Shown here piece by piece: positions 1 to 7,065 of a stretch of DNA of 16,127 bases. The stretch's first letter is position 1. Every line of letters begins with the position of its first letter. The DNA is from Arcobacter sp. UBA7394. GTDB taxonomy: Bacteria; Campylobacterota; Campylobacteria; Campylobacterales; Arcobacteraceae. The notes beneath the pieces were generated by a model, which was not told the DNA's origin, did not search any database, and was given only the letters and a program-made list of their open reading frames with translations. Position numbers and translations under genes: made by a program. The DNA is taken from contig DKNG01000197.1 of the NCBI GenBank assembly GCA_002470185.1, positions 4,595 to 20,721 on the forward strand. The letters run 5' to 3'.

Positions 1-12
1 TAAAATCTTCAT
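1..12 (-). CDS. 5' end of a leftward gene (partial, 4 codons)
   Basis: Reading leftward, an ATG at 12-10 opens a frame (M-K-I-L) that leaves the window. It is preceded at 22-17 by AAGGAC, the same type of ribosome binding site used by the genes to the right, with four bases before the ATG. A TGCTAAAAT extended -10 box lies a little further upstream. Signal, spacing and promoter all point to a real gene start divergent from the chemoreceptor. With four codons visible, no product can be named. Confidence 0.55.
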
Positions 13-31
13 ATTTGTCCTTATTTAAATT

Positions 32-40
32 ATTTTAGCA
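32..40 (-). promoter_or_regulatory. Extended -10 promoter for the left partial gene
   Basis: On the - strand this reads TGCTAAAAT, a TGn-extended -10 box one base from consensus (TAAAAT against TATAAT). It lies about 20 bases before the ATG at 12, which gives a short leader containing the AAGGAC ribosome binding site. No convincing -35 box is present, as is usual for sigma-70 promoters of Campylobacterota. Confidence 0.5.
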
Positions 41-159
41 TAAATGTTGTTTCATTTAGAAATACTCTTTTTAATTAATAATATTAATCTTTCTAACTAC
101 ACACTCACTGCATATAAAAATACTATAATTACATTAAGTTATTTAAATAACATCTATGG

Positions 160-243
160 AATATCGAAGCTATTTAAACTAGAATTTCGAAATCTATATT
201 TTCTTTTAGCGCGAACTAAACAGAATACCTTTGCTTCGATATT
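160..243. repeat. Inverted repeat, possible structured RNA
   Basis: The left arm AATATCGAAGC (160-170) is exactly complementary to GCTTCGATATT (233-243). The 62-base interior holds a 10-base palindrome ATTTCGAAAT (184-193) and a small hairpin TTTAG/CTAAA (205-209 with 216-220, loop CGCGAA). The element could therefore fold into a branched structure on either strand. The arms are more GC-rich than their surroundings, which makes pure chance less likely than for the neighbouring AT palindromes. TATAAT at 124-129 could start a + strand transcript across it, and TATACT at 277-272 a - strand one. No terminator is visible. Confidence 0.35.
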
Positions 244-362
244 TCTTCTCTCACAATTCACCAATCATTTAAGTATATATTTTTAGTATGCAGTTTATGT
301 GGAGTAATCTCATCAAACTAGAAATTTATAGTCATTTTTATGTATAAATGAAATATTATTTA

Positions 363-371
363 TGTTAGAAT
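363..371 (+). promoter_or_regulatory. Extended -10 promoter of the chemoreceptor gene
   Basis: TGTTAGAAT fits a TGn-extended -10 box (TAGAAT at 366-371). It would start transcription near 378, about 22 bases before the ATG at 400. I see no flagellar sigma-28 or sigma-54 promoter here, so the gene appears to use the housekeeping sigma factor. Confidence 0.5.
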
Positions 372-399
372 TTAGTAATAAATAATGAAAGGGTACATT

Positions 400-2844
400 A
401 TGAATAAAAAATCTAGCTTTGGAAACAAACTTTTATTTCAAGTTTTAGGTGTTACAATCCTAATTTTTGGAATCACAATGTTTTTTGTTACAAAATATTC
501 TTATGATACTGCAGAAACTGATGCAAAGAGTTATATGGAGCAACTTGCAGGTAAATTTGCAGGTCAGATTCAAGGGGAAGTGAATCAATCTGTATCAATA
601 TCTGAATCTTTAGCCTCAAAATATGAAGCTGCACTTCAATCGGGATATGCTTTAAATGAAGATGAAGTCATTAACTATGCAAAATCCATTTTAAATAAAA
701 ATGATTTTATTATTGGAATTTGGTTTAAGATTAAAGAAAAAGAACAATTTTTTAAAGCAAATAATGATAAAAAAGGAAGTGGAGCTTACGATAAAACTGG
801 ACAGTTTAATCCATATATAGCAAAAGCTGGTGGTGGAATTGTAATCAATCCAGGTAGTGCTTATGGAGAAACACTTGAATGGGTTCAAGGACCAATGGAA
901 AGTAAGAAAATGTACATTACTAAACCATACCTTTACCCAGTTGATGGGGTTGAAACTCTAATGTCAACAGTTGCTGTTCCTATGTATCATAATAACAAAT
1001 TCATAGGTTCTATTGGTATTGATATTAGCTTAGATACTTTCTCGAAAATGGCAAATTCTATTAAAGTTTATGAATCAGGATATACATTTATTGTTGATCA
1101 CTTTGGTATGATTTTAGGTCACCATAAAAAAGATTATTTAGGTAAAGATATTTTAGAATTAACTAAAAATCATCCAAATTATGTAAAACTAGTTAATAAT
1201 ACTAAACAAGAAAAAGATCACATTTTTTCAAATGTATCACCAGCTTCAAATGTAGAGTCTTATTATTATTCAAAAGCATTTAAAATTGGTAAAGATGATA
1301 TTAACTGGAGTTTTGTAATTTCAGTACCTATTGACGAATACTTATATCATGCAAATTTTGTTAGAAACTTCTCAGTTATTGCTGGTATTTTAGGATTATT
1401 GGTAATTGCTGGGGTAATTATTTTCTCAGTAAGAAGACTAAATACTAATCTAAAATCTATTTCATCAGGACTTGAAGGTTTCTTCAAATACTTAAATAAA
1501 GAGACTAATACTACTAAAGATATTGAAATAAATTCAGATGATGAGTTTGGAACAATGGCTAAGGGTATTAATGAAAATGTATCCAAAATTCAGAATGGAA
1601 TTAATCAAGACAATATGCTTATTGATGATGTAAAAACTATTGTAAATACTGTTTCCCAAGGATACTTAGATAAAAGAATATCAAGATCAACTACAACAGA
1701 ATCATTAGATGAGTTAAAAAATCTATTAAATGATATGTTAGATAAGCTTGAAGAGCTAGTAGGAAAAGATTTAAACAAAATAAGTGAAACATTAACTAAA
1801 TATACACAACGTGATTTTACAGCCAAATTAGATACTCAAGCATGTGGAAAAATTGGTAATGAGATTATTCAAATGAATAGAATGATTACGCACATGTTAC
1901 AAGATAATGAAAGAGATGGGGTTTTATTACAAGATAGCTCAAATGACTTAACAACAAATGTAAAAATCTTAAGTAATAATGCAACTTCACAAGCTTCATC
2001 TCTTGAAGAAACAGCTGCATCTATTGATGAGATTACGAGTAATATTCAACAAACAAGCCAAAAAGCTCAAGAAATGTCTAATATTTCTGATGACACTAAA
2101 AATTCTGCAAATGAAGGTCAAACTCTAGCAACACAAACTGTAAAAGCTATGGATGATATTAATGACACAGTTATTAATATTAATGAGTCTATTTCTGTTA
2201 TTGATCAAATTGCATTCCAAACTAATATTCTTTCACTTAATGCTGCAGTTGAGGCTGCAACAGCAGGTGAGGCAGGTAAAGGATTTGCAGTAGTTGCCCA
2301 AGAGGTGAGAAACTTAGCATCAAGATCAGCGGAAGCTGCTAAGGAGATTAAAGACTTAGTTGAAAGTGCAACAGTAAAAGCAAATGATGGTAAACAAATC
2401 AGTGCTAAAATGATTGAAGGCTTTAATCAGTTAGAAGAGAAAATTCTAGCAACAAGTAGTCTAATTGATGATGTTACACTAGCAGCTAAAGAGCAAACAA
2501 CTGGTATGACACAAATTGCTGATGCAGTTGGACAATTAGATCAATTTACTCAGCAAAATGCAGCAATTGCAGATAAAACTAATTCTATTGCACAAGAAAC
2601 TAACACTATTGCACTAGAAGTTGTTGAAAATGTTGATAAAAATACATTTGAAGGTAAAGGTAAGGTAAAAGCTAAGAAAAAAGAGGAAGTTCAAACATCA
2701 GTTCAAGCACCTGTTGTATCAAGAACACCTATATCAACACCAAAACCTGCACAAAGTACAACAAAGAAAATTGAGAGTAAAGTACATAGCCCTAAGGTAA
2801 TTGAATCTAACAATGGTTCAGATGATGAATGGGAAAGTTTTTAA
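400..2844 (+). CDS. Methyl-accepting chemotaxis protein, dCache sensor
   Basis: This is a transmembrane chemoreceptor of 814 residues that senses an unknown periplasmic ligand and controls CheA through CheW. Helix TM1 lies at about 12-31, a double Cache-type periplasmic sensor at 36-320, and TM2 at 324-343. HAMP follows (344-398), with two further HAMP-like repeats at about 410-450 and 460-500. The conserved signalling hairpin tip spans about 603-650 ([20 protein letters not shown], then [13 protein letters not shown]). A likely methylation site is LEETAAS near 535-541. A Pro/Lys/Thr-rich tail ends in DEWESF, which resembles the CheR-tethering pentapeptide NWETF. I chose the ATG at 400 because AAAGG (388-392) sits seven bases before it. 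The ATG at 385 has no ribosome binding site and would place that motif inside the gene. The gene stands alone; no che genes are nearby. Confidence 0.93.
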   Translation: MNKKSSFGNKLLFQVLGVTILIFGITMFFVTKYSYDTAETDAKSYMEQLAGKFAGQIQGEVNQSVSISESLASKYEAALQSGYALNEDEVINYAKSILNKNDFIIGIWFKIKEKEQFFKANNDKKGSGAYDKTGQFNPYIAKAGGGIVINPGSAYGETLEWVQGPMESKKMYITKPYLYPVDGVETLMSTVAVPMYHNNKFIGSIGIDISLDTFSKMANSIKVYESGYTFIVDHFGMILGHHKKDYLGKDILELTKNHPNYVKLVNNTKQEKDHIFSNVSPASNVESYYYSKAFKIGKDDINWSFVISVPIDEYLYHANFVRNFSVIAGILGLLVIAGVIIFSVRRLNTNLKSISSGLEGFFKYLNKETNTTKDIEINSDDEFGTMAKGINENVSKIQNGINQDNMLIDDVKTIVNTVSQGYLDKRISRSTTTESLDELKNLLNDMLDKLEELVGKDLNKISETLTKYTQRDFTAKLDTQACGKIGNEIIQMNRMITHMLQDNERDGVLLQDSSNDLTTNVKILSNNATSQASSLEETAASIDEITSNIQQTSQKAQEMSNISDDTKNSANEGQTLATQTVKAMDDINDTVININESISVIDQIAFQTNILSLNAAVEAATAGEAGKGFAVVAQEVRNLASRSAEAAKEIKDLVESATVKANDGKQISAKMIEGFNQLEEKILATSSLIDDVTLAAKEQTTGMTQIADAVGQLDQFTQQNAAIADKTNSIAQETNTIALEVVENVDKNTFEGKGKVKAKKKEEVQTSVQAPVVSRTPISTPKPAQSTTKKIESKVHSPKVIESNNGSDDEWESF

Positions 2845-2856
2845 TATAAAAGTAGA

Positions 2857-2894
2857 TTAATCACAAGAGGTACCATAAGGGTACCTGTGATTAA
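2857..2894. terminator. Bidirectional hairpin between convergent genes
   Basis: TTAATCACA (2857-2865) and GGTACC (2869-2874) pair with GGTACC (2880-2885) and TGTGATTAA (2886-2894). This gives 15 base pairs with a three-base bulge and a five-base loop (ATAAG). It sits between the ends of the chemoreceptor gene and the convergent RRM gene. There is no long T-run on the + side and only a broken one (ACTTTTATATT) on the - side. A bidirectional terminator or mRNA 3'-end stabiliser is therefore an inference from position and symmetry. Confidence 0.65.
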
Positions 2895-2916
2895 GTATAA
2901 TGTTCAGTTTAGAAGA

Positions 2917-3183
2917 CTAGTATTGTCTTCTTGGTCTTTCTTCTCTAGGTCTAGCTTCATTAACTCTTAATGTTCGACCTTCACACTCTTTATCATTTAA
3001 AGCTTCAATAGCTTCACTTCCAGATTCAGCTTTATGCATTTCTACAAAACCAAAACCTTTAGATCTACCAGTGTCTCTATCCATGATAACTTTAGCGCTT
3101 TTAACTTCGCCAAATTTAGCAAAAACTTCTTCTAAATCTTTATCTTCCATTCTGTATGAAAGATTCCCAACATAAATATTCAT
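2917..3183 (-). CDS. Single-RRM RNA-binding protein
   Basis: This small RNA-binding protein of 88 residues consists almost entirely of one RNA recognition motif. RNP2 is IYVGNL (residues 3-8) and RNP1 is KGFGFVEM (42-49); both carry the aromatic residues that stack on RNA bases. The last 12 residues are Arg/Glu/Pro-rich (ARPREERPRRQY), a short basic tail that could add RNA affinity. Such stand-alone RRM proteins occur in cyanobacteria (Rbp family) and many Campylobacterota; their targets are mostly unknown. An AAGGAT ribosome binding site lies eight bases before the ATG. A separate promoter in the gap after gltX suggests it is expressed independently of that operon. The family call is firm; the cellular role is not known from sequence. 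Confidence 0.92.
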   Translation of the reverse strand: MNIYVGNLSYRMEDKDLEEVFAKFGEVKSAKVIMDRDTGRSKGFGFVEMHKAESGSEAIEALNDKECEGRTLRVNEARPREERPRRQY

Positions 3184-3211
3184 TTCACTTATCCTTTCTA
3201 ATAATAAAACT

Positions 3212-3240
3212 ATTATGCCTTATTATTAAATAATAATCAA
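3212..3240 (-). promoter_or_regulatory. Sigma-70 promoter of the RRM gene
   Basis: On the - strand TTGATT (3240-3235) and CATAAT (3217-3212) are separated by exactly 17 bases, close to the TTGACA-17-TATAAT consensus. This would start transcription near 3205, about 20 bases before the ATG. A recognisable -35 box is uncommon in this genome type, so the promoter may be comparatively strong. Confidence 0.6.
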
Positions 3241-3254
3241 GATAAATTATTATT
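3220..3254. repeat. AT-only alternative hairpins after gltX
   Basis: Three arms can pair in competing ways: TTATTATT (3220-3227) with AATAATAA (3229-3236), or AATAATAAT (3229-3237) with ATTATTATT (3246-3254). The third arm includes the gltX stop codon. The arrangement could slow or end gltX transcription, but it overlaps the RRM promoter and is built only from A and T, so it may be incidental. Confidence 0.3.
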
Positions 3255-4659
3255 CTTTGTTGAAATTCTTTTCCATTGCAGATTCTAGTCTATTTTTTAC
3301 TTCTTCAAATCCTAGAATAGCCATGATATCGTATACTGATGGAGCTTGAGTACCACCCGTTAATGCGATTCTAATTGGTTGGAATAGTTGTGGGAATTTT
3401 AACTCATTATCTACTATAAATGGCTTTGTTACAGCTTCATAGTCACAAGCAAGGTGTAAAGTCTCTTTATTTGACTCTAATACTTGTAAATAATTATTTA
3501 ACATCTCAATTGTATTTTCTTTTACAAACTTTTTAGAACCTTTTGCTTCATATTCTGTAGGTACATCTAAAATTTTAGTAATTGCATCTTTTAATTCAAT
3601 TAATGTTTGTGCTCTCTCTTTAGATAAGTCAAGAATCATCTCTTTTTTATCATGTCCTTCTAAGTGACAATCAAAGAATTCTAATTCATTTGCTAATCTT
3701 TCATTAGATACATTCTTAATATAATGTGCATTTAACCATAAAAGTTTTTCAGCATTATATGCAGATGCAGATTTATTAATATTATTTGGATCAAATAATT
3801 CTAACATCTCATCCATTGAGAAAATCTCTTGATCTCCATTTGACCAACCTAATCTTACTAAGAAGTTAAGTAAAGCTTCTGGTAAATATCCATCTCTTTT
3901 ATATTGCATTACATCCATAGCACCATCTCTTTTAGATAGTTTTTTACCTGATGGATTATTAATCATTGGCATGTGATAGAATTTTGGAACATCAAAACCT
4001 AAAGCATTATAAATAACCATTTGTTTTGGAGTATTAGATAAGTGATCATCTCCTCTTAATACATCAGTCATTCCCATTAAATGGTCATCAATAGCAACAA
4101 CAAAGTTATAAATAGGCATTCCATTAGCTCGAGCAATTACAAAGTCATCAACTTGAGTAGCATCAAATTTCATTGAACCTTTAACACCATCTTCAAATAA
4201 AATAGCACCTTCTTTTGGGGCTTTAATTCTAATTACTGGTTCAATATCAGCAGGAATTTCAGGTAGTACCTTACCATCTTCAGGTCTCCAAGTACCATCG
4301 TATCTTGGGTTCTCTTTAGCAGCTTCTTGTTTTGCTCTTAAAGCATCAAGTTCATCTCTACTCATATAACATTTATAAGCCTTACCCTCTTCTAATAATT
4401 GAGCAATGTACTTTTTATAAATATCCGTTCTTTTTGATTGGTATTCAATCTCACAATCACTTGGCATACCTACCCATTCAAAAGCTTCTAAGATTGCTTT
4501 TACAGCATCCTCATTGTTTCTTGCATTGTCTGTATCTTCAATTCTTAATTTAAATTCACCATTTGTCTTCTTAGCCCAAAGGTAGCTATAAAGTGCTGTT
4601 CTAAGCCCTCCAATGTGTAAATATCCTGTTGGACTTGGTGCAAATCTTGTAATTGCCAT
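3250..4659 (-). CDS. gltX: Glutamyl-tRNA synthetase, GltX1 type
   Basis: This cytoplasmic class I aminoacyl-tRNA synthetase of 469 residues attaches glutamate to tRNA using ATP. The HIGH-type signature is HIGG (residues 15-18) within FAPSPTGYLHIGGLR. The KMSKS-type loop is KLSKRDG (240-246), and LRGDDHLSNTPKQ (201-213) is typical of the family. Many Campylobacterota carry two paralogues: GltX1, and GltX2, which misacylates tRNA-Gln for later amidation. The GYLHIGG signature and overall pattern fit GltX1 as I remember the H. pylori proteins; this is inference. The ribosome binding site (GAGGAG, 4675-4670) lies inside the end of the upstream microprotein gene, four bases separate that stop from this ATG, and translation is probably coupled. 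No promoter is evident in front of it, so it likely belongs to the rlmN transcript. Confidence 0.96.
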   Translation of the reverse strand: MAITRFAPSPTGYLHIGGLRTALYSYLWAKKTNGEFKLRIEDTDNARNNEDAVKAILEAFEWVGMPSDCEIEYQSKRTDIYKKYIAQLLEEGKAYKCYMSRDELDALRAKQEAAKENPRYDGTWRPEDGKVLPEIPADIEPVIRIKAPKEGAILFEDGVKGSMKFDATQVDDFVIARANGMPIYNFVVAIDDHLMGMTDVLRGDDHLSNTPKQMVIYNALGFDVPKFYHMPMINNPSGKKLSKRDGAMDVMQYKRDGYLPEALLNFLVRLGWSNGDQEIFSMDEMLELFDPNNINKSASAYNAEKLLWLNAHYIKNVSNERLANELEFFDCHLEGHDKKEMILDLSKERAQTLIELKDAITKILDVPTEYEAKGSKKFVKENTIEMLNNYLQVLESNKETLHLACDYEAVTKPFIVDNELKFPQLFQPIRIALTGGTQAPSVYDIMAILGFEEVKNRLESAMEKNFNKE

Positions 4660-4663
4660 GTGA

Positions 4664-4765
4664 TTACTTCTCCTCTTCTTTTTTGTTACTTACATAAAAA
4701 CCTATACCTGCTGTTACTGCCACTAATGCTATAAAAATTAATAATGCTATCTCAAGAGATCCCAT
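4664..4765 (-). CDS. 33-residue single-pass membrane microprotein
   Basis: This is a complete small gene: ATG at 4765-4763, TAA at 4666-4664, 33 codons plus stop. AAGGAT lies just upstream (4775-4770), five bases before the ATG, as good a ribosome binding site as that of any larger gene here. The protein has a short start (MGS), one hydrophobic helix of about 22 residues (LEIALLIFIALVAVTAGIGF, then YV) and a charged tail, SNKKEEEK. The lysines after the helix suggest the C-terminus faces the cytoplasm. The start overlaps the last 14 bases of rlmN, and the stop is four bases before gltX, whose ribosome binding site lies within its final codons. It fills what would otherwise be a gap between two conserved genes. 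I recognise no family; the function is unknown. It could partly serve as a translation-coupling element. Confidence 0.72.
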   Translation of the reverse strand: MGSLEIALLIFIALVAVTAGIGFYVSNKKEEEK

Positions 4766-5834
4766 TTGCATCCTTTTCTTTTAGTTGTCCACAAGCTGCT
4801 GAAATATCAATACCTTTTGATTCTCTAATTGTACAGATTAAACCTCTATCATTTAAATAATCTTTAAATTTTAACATATCTTCTACTTCTGGTCTCTCAT
4901 AATCAGTCCCAGGATAGGGATTAAAGAAAATTAAATTAACTTTTGCAGAAATACCATTTAATAGTTTTAATAACTGTTGAGCTGCATGAATACTGTCATT
5001 CTTATTTTTAATAACTAGGTATTCAAACATTACTTTTTTTCTAGTATCAACAGGGAATTTTTTAACTGCATCAATAATAGTTTGAATATTATATGCTTTA
5101 TTCATAGGAATTAACTCAGATCTTAATTCATCATCAACTGCGTGTAATGAAATTGCAAGCTGAATTCCTAAGTCAATTTCACCTAATTTTTCAATTTTAG
5201 ATGCAATTCCTGAAGTAGAGACTGTTTGTCTTCTTCTATTAATTGATAAACCTTCTTCTTCTGAGAAAACTCCTACAGCTTTTGTGAAGTTTTTGAAGTT
5301 ATCTAAAGGTTCACCCATTCCCATATAAACAATATTTACTGATTTATTTGCAGGAATATCATTGTCTCTTTTGATATTTACAATTTGTGCTATATATTCT
5401 CCAACTGTAAGGTTTCTAACAAAGCCACCTTTAGCAGTAAGACAGAATGTACAACCTACTTTACACCCAACTTGAGAAGAGATACATACAGTGTATTTTT
5501 CACTACGAACAATTACACCTTCTTCATTTCTTTTCTTATCTTTCATAAGTAAAAGTACAGCTTCTACAGTTAAATTATCTCTTAATTTAAAAAGATATTT
5601 AATACTACCATCTGTACTTACTTCTTTTTTCAAGATAGTCATTACATCAATAGGGTAATCACTTTTTAACTGTTCTTTTAAATCATTTGGGATATTTTTC
5701 ATATCATCATAAGATGTCGCATATTTTTTATATAACCAGTTATATACTTGTTTTGCTCTAAATGAAGGTTTTAAAGTCTCTTTTAATTCATCTAAAGAAA
5801 AGTCATATATTGATGGTGTTCCAGCTTTAGCCAT
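4752..5834 (-). CDS. rlmN: Dual-specificity 23S rRNA/tRNA adenine-C2 methyltransferase
   Basis: This radical SAM enzyme of 360 residues methylates C2 of A2503 in 23S rRNA at the peptidyl transferase centre, and A37 of some tRNAs. The 4Fe-4S cluster cysteines are C124, C128 and C131 (CKVGCTFC). GMGEP (172-176) is the SAM-binding GGEP-type motif. C348 in SAACGQL matches the cysteine that carries the methyl intermediate (E. coli C355), and C117 matches E. coli C118. The length is usual for the family and all key residues are present. The start has GGAAAG a few bases upstream, and 18 bases separate it from the preceding gene, so it is co-transcribed. It is one of three rRNA-modifying enzymes in the window, with rsmA and rluB. 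Confidence 0.96.
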   Translation of the reverse strand: MAKAGTPSIYDFSLDELKETLKPSFRAKQVYNWLYKKYATSYDDMKNIPNDLKEQLKSDYPIDVMTILKKEVSTDGSIKYLFKLRDNLTVEAVLLLMKDKKRNEEGVIVRSEKYTVCISSQVGCKVGCTFCLTAKGGFVRNLTVGEYIAQIVNIKRDNDIPANKSVNIVYMGMGEPLDNFKNFTKAVGVFSEEEGLSINRRRQTVSTSGIASKIEKLGEIDLGIQLAISLHAVDDELRSELIPMNKAYNIQTIIDAVKKFPVDTRKKVMFEYLVIKNKNDSIHAAQQLLKLLNGISAKVNLIFFNPYPGTDYERPEVEDMLKFKDYLNDRGLICTIRESKGIDISAACGQLKEKDANGIS

Positions 5835-5852
5835 GTTCTTTCCAATTCTCTT

Positions 5853-6389
5853 TTATTTAATAATATTTTTATCAACTAAGTATTTAGTTAATTTTTCCAT
5901 TGCCTCTTTATGATTTTTCATAAAGTCTTCATGGGCATTTTCATTTGTATAATTTGTAACAACAAATATTCCAGCAACTGGAATTTCAAACTCACGAGCT
6001 ACTTGTAATACAGAGAAGAACTCCATATTTTCAGCACCTACACCATAATCATTGAACTTTTTACATAAGTCAGCATTTGTTGATATATAGTTTGATGAGT
6101 TAATAATTGTGTCATTTTTGGCAAATTTATTATCAGATTCTAATACATTATCCAAAGGTGTATAAGCACTATTAGTTAAAAAACCCAATTCAATATTAGA
6201 AGCTCTTTTTGACTCAATAATATCAAAAATTTCATGCTCACCGTATGAACCTGCACTTCCAATAAATAGGAAATAATCAGGCTTGTTAAATAGACATGTT
6301 CTAGTTAAATTTATTGCTGATTCAACTAAACCAACACCAATAGTTTCTGCAAATTGGAAAGTTTCATTTCTTCCTGCACAAATAATCAT
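5853..6389 (-). CDS. Short purine nucleoside phosphorylase-like protein
   Basis: This 178-residue protein has a nucleoside phosphorylase/MTA-SAH nucleosidase fold. GVGLVESAINL (18-28) followed by PDYFLFIGSAGSYG (37-50) matches the GIGK...GSAG core of MTA/SAH nucleosidase. GAENMEFFSV (118-127) carries the Met-Glu pair that contacts the nucleoside ribose in that family. It is about 50 residues shorter than usual (228-232), and the first strand-loop with the catalytic glutamate near the N-terminus is missing. Where MTA/SAH nucleosidase and hexameric phosphorylases have the catalytic Asp (ISD), this protein has VVTN (N146), as in trimeric 6-oxopurine phosphorylases. It may act on inosine/guanosine-type substrates or have lost activity. 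The start codon overlaps the previous stop as ATGA, indicating translational coupling. Confidence 0.72.
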   Translation of the reverse strand: MIICAGRNETFQFAETIGVGLVESAINLTRTCLFNKPDYFLFIGSAGSYGEHEIFDIIESKRASNIELGFLTNSAYTPLDNVLESDNKFAKNDTIINSSNYISTNADLCKKFNDYGVGAENMEFFSVLQVAREFEIPVAGIFVVTNYTNENAHEDFMKNHKEAMEKLTKYLVDKNIIK

Positions 6390-7063
6390 TTACACTCCAG
6401 TATAAAATTTGGGTTTATTGATATCTCTTTGTCACTACTAACAGGTGCGATATCAGAGCTTGTTTTCATAGAAGCTAAGCCAGCAGCTTCAGCTCTTAGA
6501 AAATTTTGAGCACTTCTATTAATATTTATATTTTTTACTTCACACTCTTTTGATAAAGAGGTACTTAGTGTTCTTGAATAATCTTCAATCCACTTTATAA
6601 CATTAATTCTTAGACCATCTAGACTATCTTCATGTAGATTTTGACTTATAGTCCAAGCAACATTTGATATATTTAGTTTTACTTTTCTTGAATCAATTCC
6701 TTTTTTAACAGCTATTAATTCATTAGTAAAAATATTTATATTTTTTGCATTTTTTGCTTCGATTTTATATCTTAAAATTCCCACATAACCCGTAAATTCT
6801 TGCTTATCTTTATAGTATCTATACTTTGGGCTTAAAGTAAAAGAACCATTTTTTTTATTAACGCTACTATCATTTCTTATAAATTTGTTAAATATTTCTA
6901 TTTTTTCATTAATAAAATTTTCATCGTCATCATCAATATTAATACTTATATAAGTTGTTAGTAAATCAGGAGTAACGGTTTTTGAAAACTTTTTATTGAA
7001 GCTAATTTCATAAGAGAATAGGGCAAGTGGCAATAAAGCCACTAAAATAATAAATTTTTTCAT
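6386..7063 (-). CDS. Periplasmic SIMPL-domain (DUF541) protein
   Basis: This predicted exported protein has 225 residues. Residues 1-17 form a signal peptide (MKKF, then a hydrophobic stretch ending LALFS). The rest matches the SIMPL/DUF541 pattern: a Phe-rich start with V-T-P (about 30-32), the YYKDKQEFTGYVG stretch near the middle, and a C-terminal PNFILECK strand. Members of this family in other bacteria are periplasmic or outer-membrane proteins, some linked to oxidative stress; no enzymatic role is established. Its AAGGAT ribosome binding site lies in the last codons of hisF, two bases separate the genes, and its TGA overlaps the next ATG. A run of eight As in the coding strand (6856-6849) could be prone to slippage. 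The family call rests on pattern recognition and is moderately sure. Confidence 0.65.
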   Translation of the reverse strand: MKKFIILVALLPLALFSYEISFNKKFSKTVTPDLLTTYISINIDDDDENFINEKIEIFNKFIRNDSSVNKKNGSFTLSPKYRYYKDKQEFTGYVGILRYKIEAKNAKNINIFTNELIAVKKGIDSRKVKLNISNVAWTISQNLHEDSLDGLRINVIKWIEDYSRTLSTSLSKECEVKNININRSAQNFLRAEAAGLASMKTSSDIAPVSSDKEISINPNFILECK

Positions 7064-7065
7064 TA

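Larger units (their letters stand above)
13..399. other. Non-coding divergent intergenic region
   Basis: This stretch separates the leftward partial gene from the chemoreceptor. It holds divergent extended -10 promoters near each end (32-40 leftward, 363-371 rightward), a 14-base perfect palindrome GTTATTTAAATAAC (138-151), a further TATAAT on the + strand (124-129), a TATACT on the - strand (277-272), and a pair of 11-base inverted arms (160-170 and 233-243). An open frame at 44-286 has no ribosome binding site and a low-complexity L/N/I/Y/F composition, so I do not call it a gene. The palindromes may be chance in such AT-rich DNA, or may be operators or a small RNA. Confidence 0.6.

Noticed and set aside
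138..151. Palindrome GTTATTTAAATAAC as an operator
   Set aside because: Perfect but composed almost entirely of A and T; one such palindrome is expected by chance in a window of this size and composition.
44..286. 80-codon open frame on the + strand in the left intergenic region
   Set aside because: No ribosome binding site, low-complexity composition, and it overlaps the leftward promoter and the inverted repeat; it looks like chance in AT-rich DNA.
385..399. Alternative chemoreceptor start five codons upstream
   Set aside because: No ribosome binding site precedes it, and the AAAGG motif inside this stretch is correctly spaced for the ATG at 400.
4332..4553. 73-codon open frame on the + strand
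   Set aside because: Antisense within gltX, no ribosome binding site, biased composition.
6849..6856. Run of eight As (coding strand) in the SIMPL gene as a phase-variable tract
   Set aside because: Phase variation in this phylum usually uses longer G/C runs; eight As in AT-rich DNA is not unusual and the frame is intact.
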